Source: Streptomyces abyssalis
GTDB taxonomy: Bacteria > Actinomycetota > Actinomycetes > Streptomycetales > Streptomycetaceae
Direction of reading: 5' to 3'
Assembly (NCBI RefSeq): GCF_001751365.1
Contig: NZ_LJGT01000038.1
Location: forward strand, 907,540-971,539
DNA: 64,000 nucleotides
This document shows, one piece after another, positions 15,733 to 23,187 of the stretch. How positions within the stretch are numbered: position 1 is the stretch's first letter; the number at the start of each line of letters is the position of its first letter. Under the pieces are notes generated by a model that was not told the DNA's origin, searched no databases, and saw only the letters and a program-made list of their open reading frames with translations. A program made the translations under genes and the position numbers.

Positions 15733-16680
15733 GTGAAGCGAAAGCACACAAATGCCCCGACGCCGCGCACCGGGCGGTCCGGCAAGGCGGATTCCGTCCC
15801 GCGGGATTCCGGCGGTGTGCGGGCCGAGCAGGCCGAGCAGGCCGAGCTGCAGCGCCGCAGGGTGCGCCTCATGATCAAGATCACCGCTCGGGCGGGTGCG
15901 TACCGTAAGGGACTGGTCACCGCAGTCGGCCGCCTCAGCCCCGAGGAGGCGGTGATCCTCGCCGATCTGGAGCGGAACGGACTGCAGGTGCCGCAGTTGC
16001 ACGACGTGCTGTGCGGCGGCCACGTGCTGGTGGACGACCCGCAGCTGTACGAGAACTGGCGGTTCGCCGAGGGCAGCCGTACACGCCTGTCCAGCCATCA
16101 CCGCGACATCGACAAGACGCGGTATCCCGACATCGGGATGCGCGGCGACGTCGTACGGGAGAAGCTGCACGGCCGCACGGCGCAGGGCACCTGGGTGCAG
16201 CTGGAGAAGACCCCGGCGGCCTTCGGCAAGCGCAAGCTGCCCACCCTCAACGACCTCCGGCACCTCATGGACTACGTGGTGTACCGGATCACCCGCAGCA
16301 ACGTCGGCCCCTGGGGCCTGTCCCGGATGACCGAGCGGCGCCCCATGTACCTGTCGCCGGTCCTGGCGGTGCCCACGTCGCTGACGCCGCCGGTCGCGCG
16401 GTCGCTGGCCCGGGCACTGCGCCGGATCGAGGAGGACGACGACGTCACCGCCGTGTCCCAGGACCTGGCGGCCCGGTTCCCGCCCCCCGACCGGGCGGAC
16501 CTGGCGGGCGAGTTGGGGCACGCGCTGTCCGGCAGGGCCGGGCGCGGGCTGTTCGGCAACTCCGACGTGTGGGTCACGCAGACGCCCTCGCGCAGTGCCG
16601 CCGAGCTCCTCCGGCAGCGCCCCGAGGCGCCCGCGGTGGACGGACGGCCGCAGGGACGGCCGGGGAGAGGAGCCGCATGA
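15733..16680 (+). CDS. hypothetical protein, first gene of an overlapping pair
   Basis: 315 residues from GTG 15733; no clear ribosome-binding site is seen, and an in-frame ATG at 15871 is a possible alternative. I do not recognise a family. The first 45 residues are basic and Gln/Ala-rich (AEQAEQAELQRRR), so likely disordered. The core (about 47-230) contains SSHHRDIDKTRYPDIGMRG, AQGTWVQLEKTPAAFG and, near 185-210, HLMDYVVYRITRSNVGPWG followed by RPMYLSP. The conserved-looking His, Trp and Gly positions suggest a structured domain. The C-terminal 85 residues are Arg/Ala-rich. There is no signal peptide or membrane segment. The stop overlaps the next start as ATGA. Confidence 0.8.
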   Translation: MKRKHTNAPTPRTGRSGKADSVPRDSGGVRAEQAEQAELQRRRVRLMIKITARAGAYRKGLVTAVGRLSPEEAVILADLERNGLQVPQLHDVLCGGHVLVDDPQLYENWRFAEGSRTRLSSHHRDIDKTRYPDIGMRGDVVREKLHGRTAQGTWVQLEKTPAAFGKRKLPTLNDLRHLMDYVVYRITRSNVGPWGLSRMTERRPMYLSPVLAVPTSLTPPVARSLARALRRIEEDDDVTAVSQDLAARFPPPDRADLAGELGHALSGRAGRGLFGNSDVWVTQTPSRSAAELLRQRPEAPAVDGRPQGRPGRGAA

Positions 16681-17438
16681 GCGACGAACAGCGCAACGGT
16701 CCTCCGCCGGCGCCGCCGCCGGAACCGGGCGACGCGTCCGTCCCCGAAGGGCTGGTCTCGGCTGTGCTGAACCTGGTCAACACCGGACCGGTACTGCTCG
16801 GTGCGTACACCATCGCCGAACTCACCGCTGTGGACGCGATCGTGGACTTCCTGGAGGCCCGTCCGTCGGACGAGGTGCTCGCCGAGGCCGTACGGTCGCT
16901 GGCCGCACGGCAGTTGCTCGTGGCGGGGTCGTCGGAAGAGCAGGTCCAGGTGCGGGGAGACCTGGGCATCACCGTGGCGTTCCAGCGGAGGGCGCGGAAG
17001 GTGCTGGACGCCCGTACGACCGGCACGGAACCGGGGGAGCCGTGGCGGATACTGCTGCTCCCGCAGCCCGAGGGGATCTGCCTGATGATCCGCATCGACG
17101 CCCTCGGCGTCCACCAGATCGGTCTCCACAAGCTCGACGAAGCCCTCCGCACGCTCATCGACTGGTTGCCCGGAGGCCGGGTGGCGAAGCCCGATCCCGC
17201 GATGGACGCCGATGCCGTGCTCACCGCGTCGGAGCGCTCCGCGCTCGTCACCGTCACCGACTACACGGCGCAGGGATCGGCCGAAGTCGCCGGTGCCAGC
17301 CGCGACTTGATCCTCGCCCGCAACGACGGACGGCTGCACGTGCTCTCCCGGGACCCGCGCGACCGGGCGGAGCTGGTGCCGACCGGAGCGGAGGACAGGG
17401 AGGACGTCGAGGAAAGGCTCGCCGGGCTGCTGACGTAG
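16677..17438 (+). CDS. hypothetical protein, translationally coupled to the preceding gene
   Basis: 253 residues; GAGAGGAG lies just upstream and the ATG overlaps the previous stop (ATGA). I do not recognise it. After a Pro-rich head (about 1-22) comes an alpha/beta protein: SAVLNLVNTGPVLLGAYTI, a helix with VDAIVDFLEARPSDEVLAEAV, then strands WRILLLPQPEGICLMI and a helix LHKLDEALRTLIDWLPGG. The second half (TASERSALVTVTDY, RDLILARNDGRLHVLS) looks like a repeat of the same strand/helix layout. That layout loosely recalls EspG-like chaperones of type VII secretion, but no signature residue supports this. Coupling implies a complex with the upstream protein. Confidence 0.8.
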   Translation: MSDEQRNGPPPAPPPEPGDASVPEGLVSAVLNLVNTGPVLLGAYTIAELTAVDAIVDFLEARPSDEVLAEAVRSLAARQLLVAGSSEEQVQVRGDLGITVAFQRRARKVLDARTTGTEPGEPWRILLLPQPEGICLMIRIDALGVHQIGLHKLDEALRTLIDWLPGGRVAKPDPAMDADAVLTASERSALVTVTDYTAQGSAEVAGASRDLILARNDGRLHVLSRDPRDRAELVPTGAEDREDVEERLAGLLT

Positions 17439-17454
17439 GGCGGCCGACGTGAGC

Positions 17455-18108
17455 TCAGTCGGCCATCGCCACATAGATCGGAGTCGCCACGACCACACCT
17501 GGCTCGACGTGCAGGGTCTTGGCCAGAAACTCCAGCCTGGTGGGCGGTGTCGAAGAGAGCGCCTGCAACGCTATGTCAACGGCTTCGGGGTAGGAGTAGT
17601 AGTCGGGCTCTCCCGTGGCCTGCTGCCATTCAGGGGCGGAGGCCAGGGCGTTGAGAAACTTGAGGGTGTAGTAGTACGGCGCGTGATTCGCGCCGGCCTT
17701 GGGAGCGGCGCCGACCAGGCTGTCGGGGGATCCGATGAGTGCGCACCTCACTCCGTCCACGGGCCCTCCGAAGAAGGCCAGTTGCGACGCGTACTCGTGC
17801 ACGATGCCGTATCGGAACGACTCGGCACCCGCGATGTACCGGCCCGGCTGTGCGACCGATCCAGGCGGCTCGCTCTTCCTGAGATAGGCGTCGAGCACCC
17901 CGACCCGGGCCGAGACCTCAGAGGGGTCGCCACCGGGCTTTCCTCTCACCGTGGCCCCCAGCACTCCCGCACTGACTTTGAACTCGGTCTCGAATGCCTT
18001 GATGAACGACTGCGGAATCTGAGGTAAGAGGTTGTCCAGCTTCGACTGGGATATGTAGAGGTAGTACTTGAGCGGAATGCGTCGCTTTCCTCGCCCGAAC
18101 AGATTCAC
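17455..18108 (-). CDS. DUF7019-like protein
   Basis: 217 residues. GTG 18108 was chosen because GGGGAGG stands seven bases upstream; the open frame extends 13 residues further. The opening IPLKYYLYISQSKLDNLLPQIPQSF is characteristic of the Streptomyces DUF7019 family. SFRYGIVHEYASQLAFFGGP and YYYTLKFLNALASAPEWQQ follow, ending with VATPIYVAMAD. No function is established. It converges on the uncharacterised overlapping gene pair with only 16 bases between the stops. Confidence 0.75.
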   Translation of the reverse strand: MNLFGRGKRRIPLKYYLYISQSKLDNLLPQIPQSFIKAFETEFKVSAGVLGATVRGKPGGDPSEVSARVGVLDAYLRKSEPPGSVAQPGRYIAGAESFRYGIVHEYASQLAFFGGPVDGVRCALIGSPDSLVGAAPKAGANHAPYYYTLKFLNALASAPEWQQATGEPDYYSYPEAVDIALQALSSTPPTRLEFLAKTLHVEPGVVVATPIYVAMAD

Positions 18109-18196
18109 CCTGTGCCTCCCCTTCGCTACTGGCCTGGTTGTGAGCACGGGCGGGGTCGCCCGGCCCTGGACTGCCCTGCGCCTCGCCCTCGCACAC

Positions 18197-19030
18197 TCAC
18201 TGCGTGGCCGTGACGATGCAGCGTCGCAGCTCCTCGATGGCCTCCGGGGCGCCCTCGACCGTCACTCCGGACGGGCCGCCGGGCTGCTCGCGGTTCCACA
18301 GCCGGCGCAGCAGAGCCTCCGGGGGGCCGCTCACGGTCACGTCGACCGCGCCGGACCCCTCCGGTGCGGAGGCGCCGGGGCCGCCCTCGACGGCGAAGAG
18401 CCCGGAGCCCGTACGCACCCGCCAGGCCGCACCGTCCGTCCGCACCGCGTACGTCCGGCCCGGCGAAGCGGAGAGGATGCCGGTGAAGTAGGCGCCCCAC
18501 TCGGCGACTCCGTACGCCACGAAGACCTTGAGCAGCTCGTCGACGCCGTCGACCGCCAGGTCCGCGGGGACGGGCGCGACCGGCAGGCCGGCGCCGAGTT
18601 CCGCGTCGATGCGGTGGATGAGCGTCTCCTGCGCCATCCGCCGGAACCAGAACCCGACGGTCCGGTCGGGGGTGTACCAGGAGCCCGCCGGATCGTCCGG
18701 CTTGTGGGCGGCGAACTCCTCCAGCAGCCCCGCGTACGTCCGGTCGAGCAGCGCGACAGGCTCCTCGTCCGCCAGTTCGTCCGGCGGCCACGGTTCGGGC
18801 TCGGCGCCCTCGCGGATGGCCAGCGTCTTGTGCAGATACACCTCGGCGACGTGACGGGTCAGATCGGCGACGGTCCAACCGGGGCAACTCGGCACCGCCG
18901 CGGTGAGGTCGGCCGGTGCCACGGCACGCAGGCGGGCGAAGTCGGCCGCCAGGCAGCCGAGATATCGGGAAGGGTCCATGCCGGGAAGTTCAGCACATAC
19001 CTCCCGCTCGTTCACCCCCATTCCGGTCAT
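18197..19030 (-). CDS. maleylpyruvate isomerase family mycothiol-dependent enzyme
   Basis: 277 residues, with GGAGGAG just before the ATG. The N-terminal DinB-like helical bundle (MDMPI_N; CPGWTVADLTRHVAEVYLHKT near residues 48-68, then RRMAQETLIHRIDAELGAG near 135-150) carries the His residues that bind metal in this family. A beta-rich C-terminal domain (about 190-277, sterol-carrier-like) follows. Such proteins use mycothiol, the actinobacterial thiol, to isomerise or detoxify electrophiles; the true substrate of this member is not known. Confidence 0.88.
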   Translation of the reverse strand: MTGMGVNEREVCAELPGMDPSRYLGCLAADFARLRAVAPADLTAAVPSCPGWTVADLTRHVAEVYLHKTLAIREGAEPEPWPPDELADEEPVALLDRTYAGLLEEFAAHKPDDPAGSWYTPDRTVGFWFRRMAQETLIHRIDAELGAGLPVAPVPADLAVDGVDELLKVFVAYGVAEWGAYFTGILSASPGRTYAVRTDGAAWRVRTGSGLFAVEGGPGASAPEGSGAVDVTVSGPPEALLRRLWNREQPGGPSGVTVEGAPEAIEELRRCIVTATQ

Positions 19031-19062
19031 GCTGCTCCTCCGGCGCGACGGCGGCGTCCTGT

Positions 19063-19428
19063 TCACCTTCCGTACGTGAAGAGCCGTGCGGGAACGAAGA
19101 GTTCGTGCCCGGCGGTGAACCGGATCCGCACGCCGGCGGTCGTCCACTCCGTGGACTCGATCCCGCCTGCCCCGAGTGACGCGTCGACGTCCAGCATGTG
19201 CCCGTAGGCCAGGCGGGGATCGCGGCCGACGACCAGGCGCCAGGACTCCCGTCCGGACAAGCTGTGCTCGCGGACCAGGCCGAGGTGATGGCGTGACCCG
19301 TCCTTGTAGGTCACGGAAGGCGGTGCGCCGCTGCGGTGCACGACCTCGGACCGCGGCCACCACAGGACGGTGAGCAGTACGGCGGTGAGGGCGGCGCCCA
19401 GCACGGCGCCGAGGAGCAGCCGGCGCAC
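19063..19428 (-). CDS. small membrane-anchored or secreted hypothetical protein
   Basis: 121 residues from GTG 19428. An N-terminal hydrophobic segment (RLLLGAVLGAALTAVLLTVLWW, split here as RLLLGAVLGAALT and AVLLTVLWW) serves as an anchor or uncleaved signal, and about 95 residues lie outside the membrane. The outer part has alternating polar/hydrophobic strands (SGRESWRLVVGRDPRL, AGVRIRFTAGHELFVPA), suggesting a small beta domain. No family recognised. It sits between the AraC regulator and the MDMPI gene on the same strand, 32 bases before the latter, so it may be cotranscribed. Confidence 0.65.
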   Translation of the reverse strand: MRRLLLGAVLGAALTAVLLTVLWWPRSEVVHRSGAPPSVTYKDGSRHHLGLVREHSLSGRESWRLVVGRDPRLAYGHMLDVDASLGAGGIESTEWTTAGVRIRFTAGHELFVPARLFTYGR

Positions 19429-19617
19429 GCCGTACGGCCGGCCGATGCGGCTGAGACGGCCGGGGCGCCCGCCCCGGCGCTCGCGCGAGGTGGCTCCGGT
19501 CCCGGGGATGGTCGTCCTCCTCGTGGCAGAAACGCGTCGCCGTGGCGGCAGGACCGCTCACGGAGCAGCCGAGGGTCAGGACGCACCGCCCCTGCCGGAG
19601 GTTGATCCGCCGCGGGA

Positions 19618-20586
19618 TCAGGACCGCAGGGTCTGGACAGGCGGCTGCCCGTACGCCTCGTGGTAAGTGGCGGAGAACTTCCCGGGGTTGGGGAAACCCC
19701 AGCGTGTGGCCACGGAGTCGACCGTCGCACCGGTGGTGGGGTCGGCGGCCTGGAGATCCCGGCGGGCCCGTTCGAGGCGGGCGCGGTACAGGTAGCCGAG
19801 CGCGCTGGTCCCGTACTGGCGGACGAAGCCGTGCTGCAGGGCCCGCGCGGAGACGGACGCGGCGGCGGCGATGTCGGTCAGGCTGAGGGGCCGGTCGGCG
19901 TTGGCCTCGATGAACGAGACGGCGCGGCGCAGCGCGGCCGGTGCGATCTGGCCGGGGCCGGGCTGGTAGTCGGCCGTCATGGTGGTGTTCGGGAAGGTCT
20001 TCACCGCCGCCGTACCGAGAAGGCTGAGCGTCTGCTCGTAGACCAGCGGCTCCGACAGGGGGCTGTCGGGGCTCTCCAGCTGGCTGGCGACGAATCCGAC
20101 CGTGGAGCGCCAGAACCGGTCCATCGCGGGGGACACCGGTGTCGTCCCGACGAAGTTCACCTCGCCGGTTCCGCCGTACTCGGCCGCCGCCTCGTGGGCC
20201 GCCTGCAGAGGCACCGAGATGACTTCCTTGTTGAGGCGGTCCCAGCTGATCGTGAGAGGCACTCCCGCAGGGCACACGGCCGTGTCGCCCATGCGCAGGC
20301 GGGTCTCGATGTCACCTGAGGTGACGGTGAGCGTCCCGCCCCTCACGAACATGAACATGAGGTAGTCGAGGGGCGCGCATTCGATGCTCATCGTCGAGTG
20401 CGTGAGGTGGTCGAGGCTCATTCCCCCGGCGCTCGTACGGCGGCCGTCGAACGTGAAGTCCTCGGTGTGGCCGTACTTCGGCCGGAAGGCGCCGTACATC
20501 TCGGCGCTCATGGCCTCGGCGGTGTCAGGATCCTTGGTTGCGAACTCCGACCGCTCGACGGGAAGCCGCTCGATATCCACCGACAT
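19618..20586 (-). CDS. AraC family transcriptional regulator
   Basis: 322 residues. The N-terminal 200 residues form a cupin-like sensor (TMSIECAPLDYLMFMFVRGG and RMGDTAVCPAGVPLTISW). The C-terminal region (about 215-320) holds the double helix-turn-helix of the AraC/XylS family: SLTDIAAAASVSARALQHGF and then VDSVATRWGFPNPGKFSATY with the final EAYGQPP. The ligand and targets are not visible; the two genes immediately downstream on the same strand are natural candidates. Confidence 0.92.
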   Translation of the reverse strand: MSVDIERLPVERSEFATKDPDTAEAMSAEMYGAFRPKYGHTEDFTFDGRRTSAGGMSLDHLTHSTMSIECAPLDYLMFMFVRGGTLTVTSGDIETRLRMGDTAVCPAGVPLTISWDRLNKEVISVPLQAAHEAAAEYGGTGEVNFVGTTPVSPAMDRFWRSTVGFVASQLESPDSPLSEPLVYEQTLSLLGTAAVKTFPNTTMTADYQPGPGQIAPAALRRAVSFIEANADRPLSLTDIAAAASVSARALQHGFVRQYGTSALGYLYRARLERARRDLQAADPTTGATVDSVATRWGFPNPGKFSATYHEAYGQPPVQTLRS

Positions 20587-20988
20587 GATCGCCTCCAGGC
20601 CGACGCGGGACGAATAGGAAGCAAACTCTCTTTTCGACCGTACTACTCACCTCGCCCGGCCAGGCCCGGCCGGGGGACCGGGGGCGGGGTCCCGGCGGAG
20701 ATCCTGCCGCCGGGTCGCGACCGGAGCCGGGGACGGGCGGGACCGGCAGGGCAGGGCAGGCCGGGAAGCCGGGCCCGACCGCCCGGGCAGGGCAGGGCAG
20801 GGCAGGGCGGGCAAGCGTCCCCGGGGCCGCTGCGGCGCGCGGTCCGTGATCGGCCCGGGGTCCGGCCCCGGCCGCTCCCGTACGGCGGAAGAAGCGTGCC
20901 GTGCACGCGTCGCGGTGCGCGGCGGTGCGGCCCGCGGGTGAGCATGTGCGGACCCGAACTGGAACTCCTCCCGCATGGAGGCGGTGTG
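20587..20988. other. 402-base gap between divergent genes
   Basis: The region separates the AraC regulator (minus) and a small membrane protein (plus). The side nearest AraC (20587-20645) is comparatively AT-richer and would hold its promoter. Most of the rest is a G-rich stretch with GGGCA repeats. I see no convincing coding region. Confidence 0.7.
20746..20814. repeat. GGGCA pentanucleotide tracts
   Basis: Two short tandem arrays of GGGCA occur, about three units at 20748-20760 and four at 20785-20808. The regularly spaced G-triplets on the plus strand could form a G-quadruplex. They lie about 200 bases upstream of the membrane protein gene. Confidence 0.75.
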
Positions 20989-21531
20989 ATGCCCGGCCGC
21001 GACGAGCCCGTCCCGTCCTCCCCCGGCCCGGTCCGTACGCGGGCCGTGCGGCACCTACCCCGGGAACAGCTGCTGTTCGGGGGCACCTACGGGCTCGTGC
21101 TGTCCAGCGCACTGATCGCCGCGCTCGAGAACCCCGGGGAGGAGCCGGACCCGGCGTCGGACCTGCTGTGGGTGCTGCTCACCACTGCCGCGACGGCGGC
21201 CGCGCACGGTTATGCGCATGTGATCGCCCGCCGCGCCGCGGCCCGCGGAGAGACCACCGTGCGAGCGCTGCGGACGATGCTGGCGGAGTGGCCGCTGGTC
21301 GCCGCGGCGCTGCCGACGGCGGTGCTGCTGTCCGTCGCCGTCGCCGGGTGGTGGGAGGAGAGCGACGCCGTGGCGGCGGCGCTGTGGTTCAACACGGTCG
21401 CGCTGTTCGCCTGGGGCGCGTGGGCCGCCCGTGTCGCGGGGCGCGGATGGCCGGGCTCGTTTCTCTCGGGAGGCGTGGACCTGGTGATCGGGCTGGTGAT
21501 CGTCGTCGCCAACGCGATGAGTCACGCTTGA
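20989..21531 (+). CDS. small multi-pass membrane protein
   Basis: 180 residues; GGAGG lies nine bases before the ATG. After a 25-residue cytoplasmic head, four hydrophobic segments are seen at about 30-46 (LLFGGTYGLVLSSALIAAL), 58-76, 100-122 and 130-175. A conserved-looking HGYAHVIARRAAARGE follows helix 2. It resembles small integral membrane proteins common in actinomycetes with no assigned function. The stop codon overlaps the promoter of the next gene. Confidence 0.75.
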   Translation: MPGRDEPVPSSPGPVRTRAVRHLPREQLLFGGTYGLVLSSALIAALENPGEEPDPASDLLWVLLTTAATAAAHGYAHVIARRAAARGETTVRALRTMLAEWPLVAAALPTAVLLSVAVAGWWEESDAVAAALWFNTVALFAWGAWAARVAGRGWPGSFLSGGVDLVIGLVIVVANAMSHA

Positions 21532-21558
21532 CTTCAACGGCGGTTCAAGTCGAAGACT
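21528..21558 (+). promoter_or_regulatory. MerR-type promoter with 19-bp spacer
   Basis: The -35 box TTGACT (21528-21533) and the -10 box AAGACT (21553-21558) are separated by 19 bp, the over-long spacing typical of MerR-family-controlled promoters. The spacer holds a dyad, GACTTCAAC...GTTCAAGTC (8 of 9 paired). Transcription would start about at the ATG at 21565, giving a leaderless mRNA. No MerR gene lies within the window. Confidence 0.55.
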
Positions 21559-21564
21559 CGGCGC

Positions 21565-21993
21565 ATGGAGATCACGAGTGAGTCATCCGGCGGTACGGCA
21601 CCCGTCCTCATGCACAACACCATGAAGATCACCGAGGGGCATCTCGACGGCTTCCGGGAAGCCGTCCGTCGCGCGGTCGGCTTCGTCGAGGAGCACGGCC
21701 CGCAGCTCATGGTCAGGGTCTTCGTCGACGAGGCCGGAATGCGGGCCCACAGCTTCCAGTTGTACGACGGCTCAGAGGCGGTCCGCACCCACTGGAAGCT
21801 GTCCGACCCCTACATCGCTGCGGTCATGGAGCACTGCTCCGTCGAGCGTCTGGACGTCTACGGAGACCCCGACGAGCAGGTGCGGGCGGCGCTGGCGCCC
21901 GGCTCGGAGGGCGCGTTCCCGGTGAGCATCACTCCCTTCTTCACCGGGTTCCTGCGGCTCGAGGAAACGGGAGCGGACGCGGGCACTCCGTAG
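21565..21993 (+). CDS. hypothetical protein, ABM-like
   Basis: 142 residues. No ribosome-binding site stands before the ATG and the promoter's -10 box ends only six bases upstream, so translation is probably leaderless. The central part (MVRVFVDEAGMRAHSFQLYD and then DPYIAAVMEHCSVERLDVYG) has the alternating strand/helix pattern of a small ferredoxin-like (antibiotic biosynthesis monooxygenase-like) fold, but no diagnostic residue is present. If the MerR promoter is real, it answers to a drug, metal or redox signal. Confidence 0.7.
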   Translation: MEITSESSGGTAPVLMHNTMKITEGHLDGFREAVRRAVGFVEEHGPQLMVRVFVDEAGMRAHSFQLYDGSEAVRTHWKLSDPYIAAVMEHCSVERLDVYGDPDEQVRAALAPGSEGAFPVSITPFFTGFLRLEETGADAGTP

Positions 21994-22066
21994 GCCCAGG
22001 TGCGGGTTCCGGTTCTCTGACCTGCACATCCGAGGTCTTTCGCTCCACTTCGGGCTTGGTTACGCA

Positions 22067-22083
22067 TGAGTAGCGCTTACTCA
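22067..22083. promoter_or_regulatory. dyad TGAGTA-N5-TACTCA upstream of the DUF4232 lipoprotein gene
   Basis: A perfect 6-bp dyad, TGAGTAGCGCTTACTCA. A second copy of the core GAGTA-N5-TACTC lies at 23070-23084 before the phosphoesterase gene. On the minus strand this copy continues TACTCATGCGTA, exactly as the second copy does on the plus strand, so 12 bases beyond the dyad core are shared. It is a probable operator for an unidentified dimeric regulator. Confidence 0.5.
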
Positions 22084-22151
22084 CGACCTGCCCCGCGGCA
22101 CGTGCTGGGCTCAGCGGTACGGCGGCATCCGTCCTGCGTGACGGCTGGGGG

Positions 22152-22193
22152 CCCCTGCACCGAAGGCAGGGTCCCCTGCCTTCGGTGCAGGGG
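22152..22193. terminator. perfect 20-bp hairpin
   Basis: CCCCTGCACCGAAGGCAGGG (22152-22171) is followed by a 2-base loop and its exact complement (22174-22193). This is strong enough to stop transcription in both directions. It stands between the ABM-like gene and the lipoprotein gene, but downstream of the dyad at 22067, so transcripts starting at that dyad would read into it. It may therefore also act as a leader hairpin. Confidence 0.6.
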
Positions 22194-22234
22194 GCCGCCG
22201 CGTACCGATGACCGATCAAGTGCTGAGGAAGACC

Positions 22235-22951
22235 ATGCGCAATCGTCTGCGGCTCGCTGCCGCAACCACGACCGTCCTGGCCGCGTGCAGTCTGGTGATC
22301 ACCGGCTGCGGTCCGAAGGACGACTCCGGTGCCGGCGCCCCGGCATCCTCCACCAGCTCGACGGCCAGCCCGGGTGGCGGCGCGGGCGAATCGGCCGGCG
22401 GAGCGGGCGGCGACGGCGAGACCGAGGGGCGGAGCGCCGGGGCGTCCGGCAACGGGGGCACCGGCGGCGGGGAGGCCGGTGACGGAGGCCTCGGCAATCA
22501 CAAGCCGGACGCGCCTGCCTGCACCGAGAAGAACACCGCCGTCACGATCAGGACCGCCGTCGGCTCCGGCACCGGTGAGATCCAGGTGTTCAACAACAGC
22601 GGGCGTTCCTGCTCCGTCTACGGCGCGCCGAACCTCATCCTGAAGTCGTCGGACGGCGAGATCCTCAACCCCGAGCCCGCCACCGACGGCAATCAGGAGG
22701 CCCCACTCGTCACGGTCGACTCGGGCAGCGTCGCCACCGCGGATCTGACGTACGAGAGCGGCCCGGTGAGCGAAGGCGGCTCGCAGGACGGGATCACCTG
22801 CGGGAAGAGTGCCGAAACGGCCGAGGTGTCCAACCAGGACGCGACCTGGAATGCCAAGATCCGCGCCAACGAGGCGGGCGACGCGGACGCCGCGGAGGCC
22901 GGACTGATCGTCTGCGGCCCGAAGACCACGGTGGGGCCCTTCCAGCAGTGA
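22235..22951 (+). CDS. DUF4232 domain lipoprotein
   Basis: 238 residues; GAGGAAG precedes ATG 22235, preferred over an upstream ATG at 22208. The signal peptide ends in the lipobox LVITGC, so the mature protein is lipid-anchored at Cys 26. A Gly/Ser/Ala-rich tether (about 30-95) leads to a DUF4232 beta-sandwich (about 98-238) with four Cys (ACTEKNTAVTIRTA, GRSCSVYGAPN, GITCGKS, LIVCGPK) that probably form two disulphides. Function unknown; such proteins are abundant in Streptomyces envelopes. The stop overlaps the first possible start of the next frame. Confidence 0.9.
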   Translation: MRNRLRLAAATTTVLAACSLVITGCGPKDDSGAGAPASSTSSTASPGGGAGESAGGAGGDGETEGRSAGASGNGGTGGGEAGDGGLGNHKPDAPACTEKNTAVTIRTAVGSGTGEIQVFNNSGRSCSVYGAPNLILKSSDGEILNPEPATDGNQEAPLVTVDSGSVATADLTYESGPVSEGGSQDGITCGKSAETAEVSNQDATWNAKIRANEAGDADAAEAGLIVCGPKTTVGPFQQ

Positions 22952-22964
22952 GCACCGGACGTGA

Positions 22965-22994
22965 CACCGGCACAGGCACCGGCACAGGCACCGG
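22965..22994. repeat. CACCGG/CACAGG hexanucleotide repeat
   Basis: Five alternating units of CACCGG and CACAGG form an almost perfect 12-base period. The repeat falls between the lipoprotein gene and the preferred phosphoesterase start, and would encode Gly-Thr repeats if translation began at 22948. Confidence 0.8.
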
Positions 22995-23069
22995 AGCCGC
23001 AACCGGCGCCGGCAAGCGCACCGGAGAAGGCACCGGCCGCGGCGTCGCCAGGTCCCCGCATGCACAGGG

Positions 23070-23084
23070 GAGTAGTGATTACTC
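23070..23084. promoter_or_regulatory. dyad GAGTA-N5-TACTC upstream of the metallophosphoesterase gene
   Basis: GAGTAGTGATTACTC, followed by ATGCGTA. The same arrangement occurs in the opposite orientation at 22067-22083 before the neighbouring lipoprotein gene. It lies 104 bases upstream of the preferred GTG start. Confidence 0.5.
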
Positions 23085-23187
23085 ATGCGTACGGCCCCGT
23101 TCGGTTCAAGAATCCACCGGGTCGTACGGACGGCCGTACGCACGCCCCGCACCGACCGGCGGGGCGTCGCCGAAGAAGGGGGATCAG

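Noticed and set aside
22948..23187. Extension of the metallophosphoesterase to a GTG overlapping the lipoprotein stop
   Set aside because: The added residues are a Gly-Thr microsatellite. They would bury the twin-arginine signal 80 residues inside the protein, while GTG 23188 has a good ribosome-binding site.
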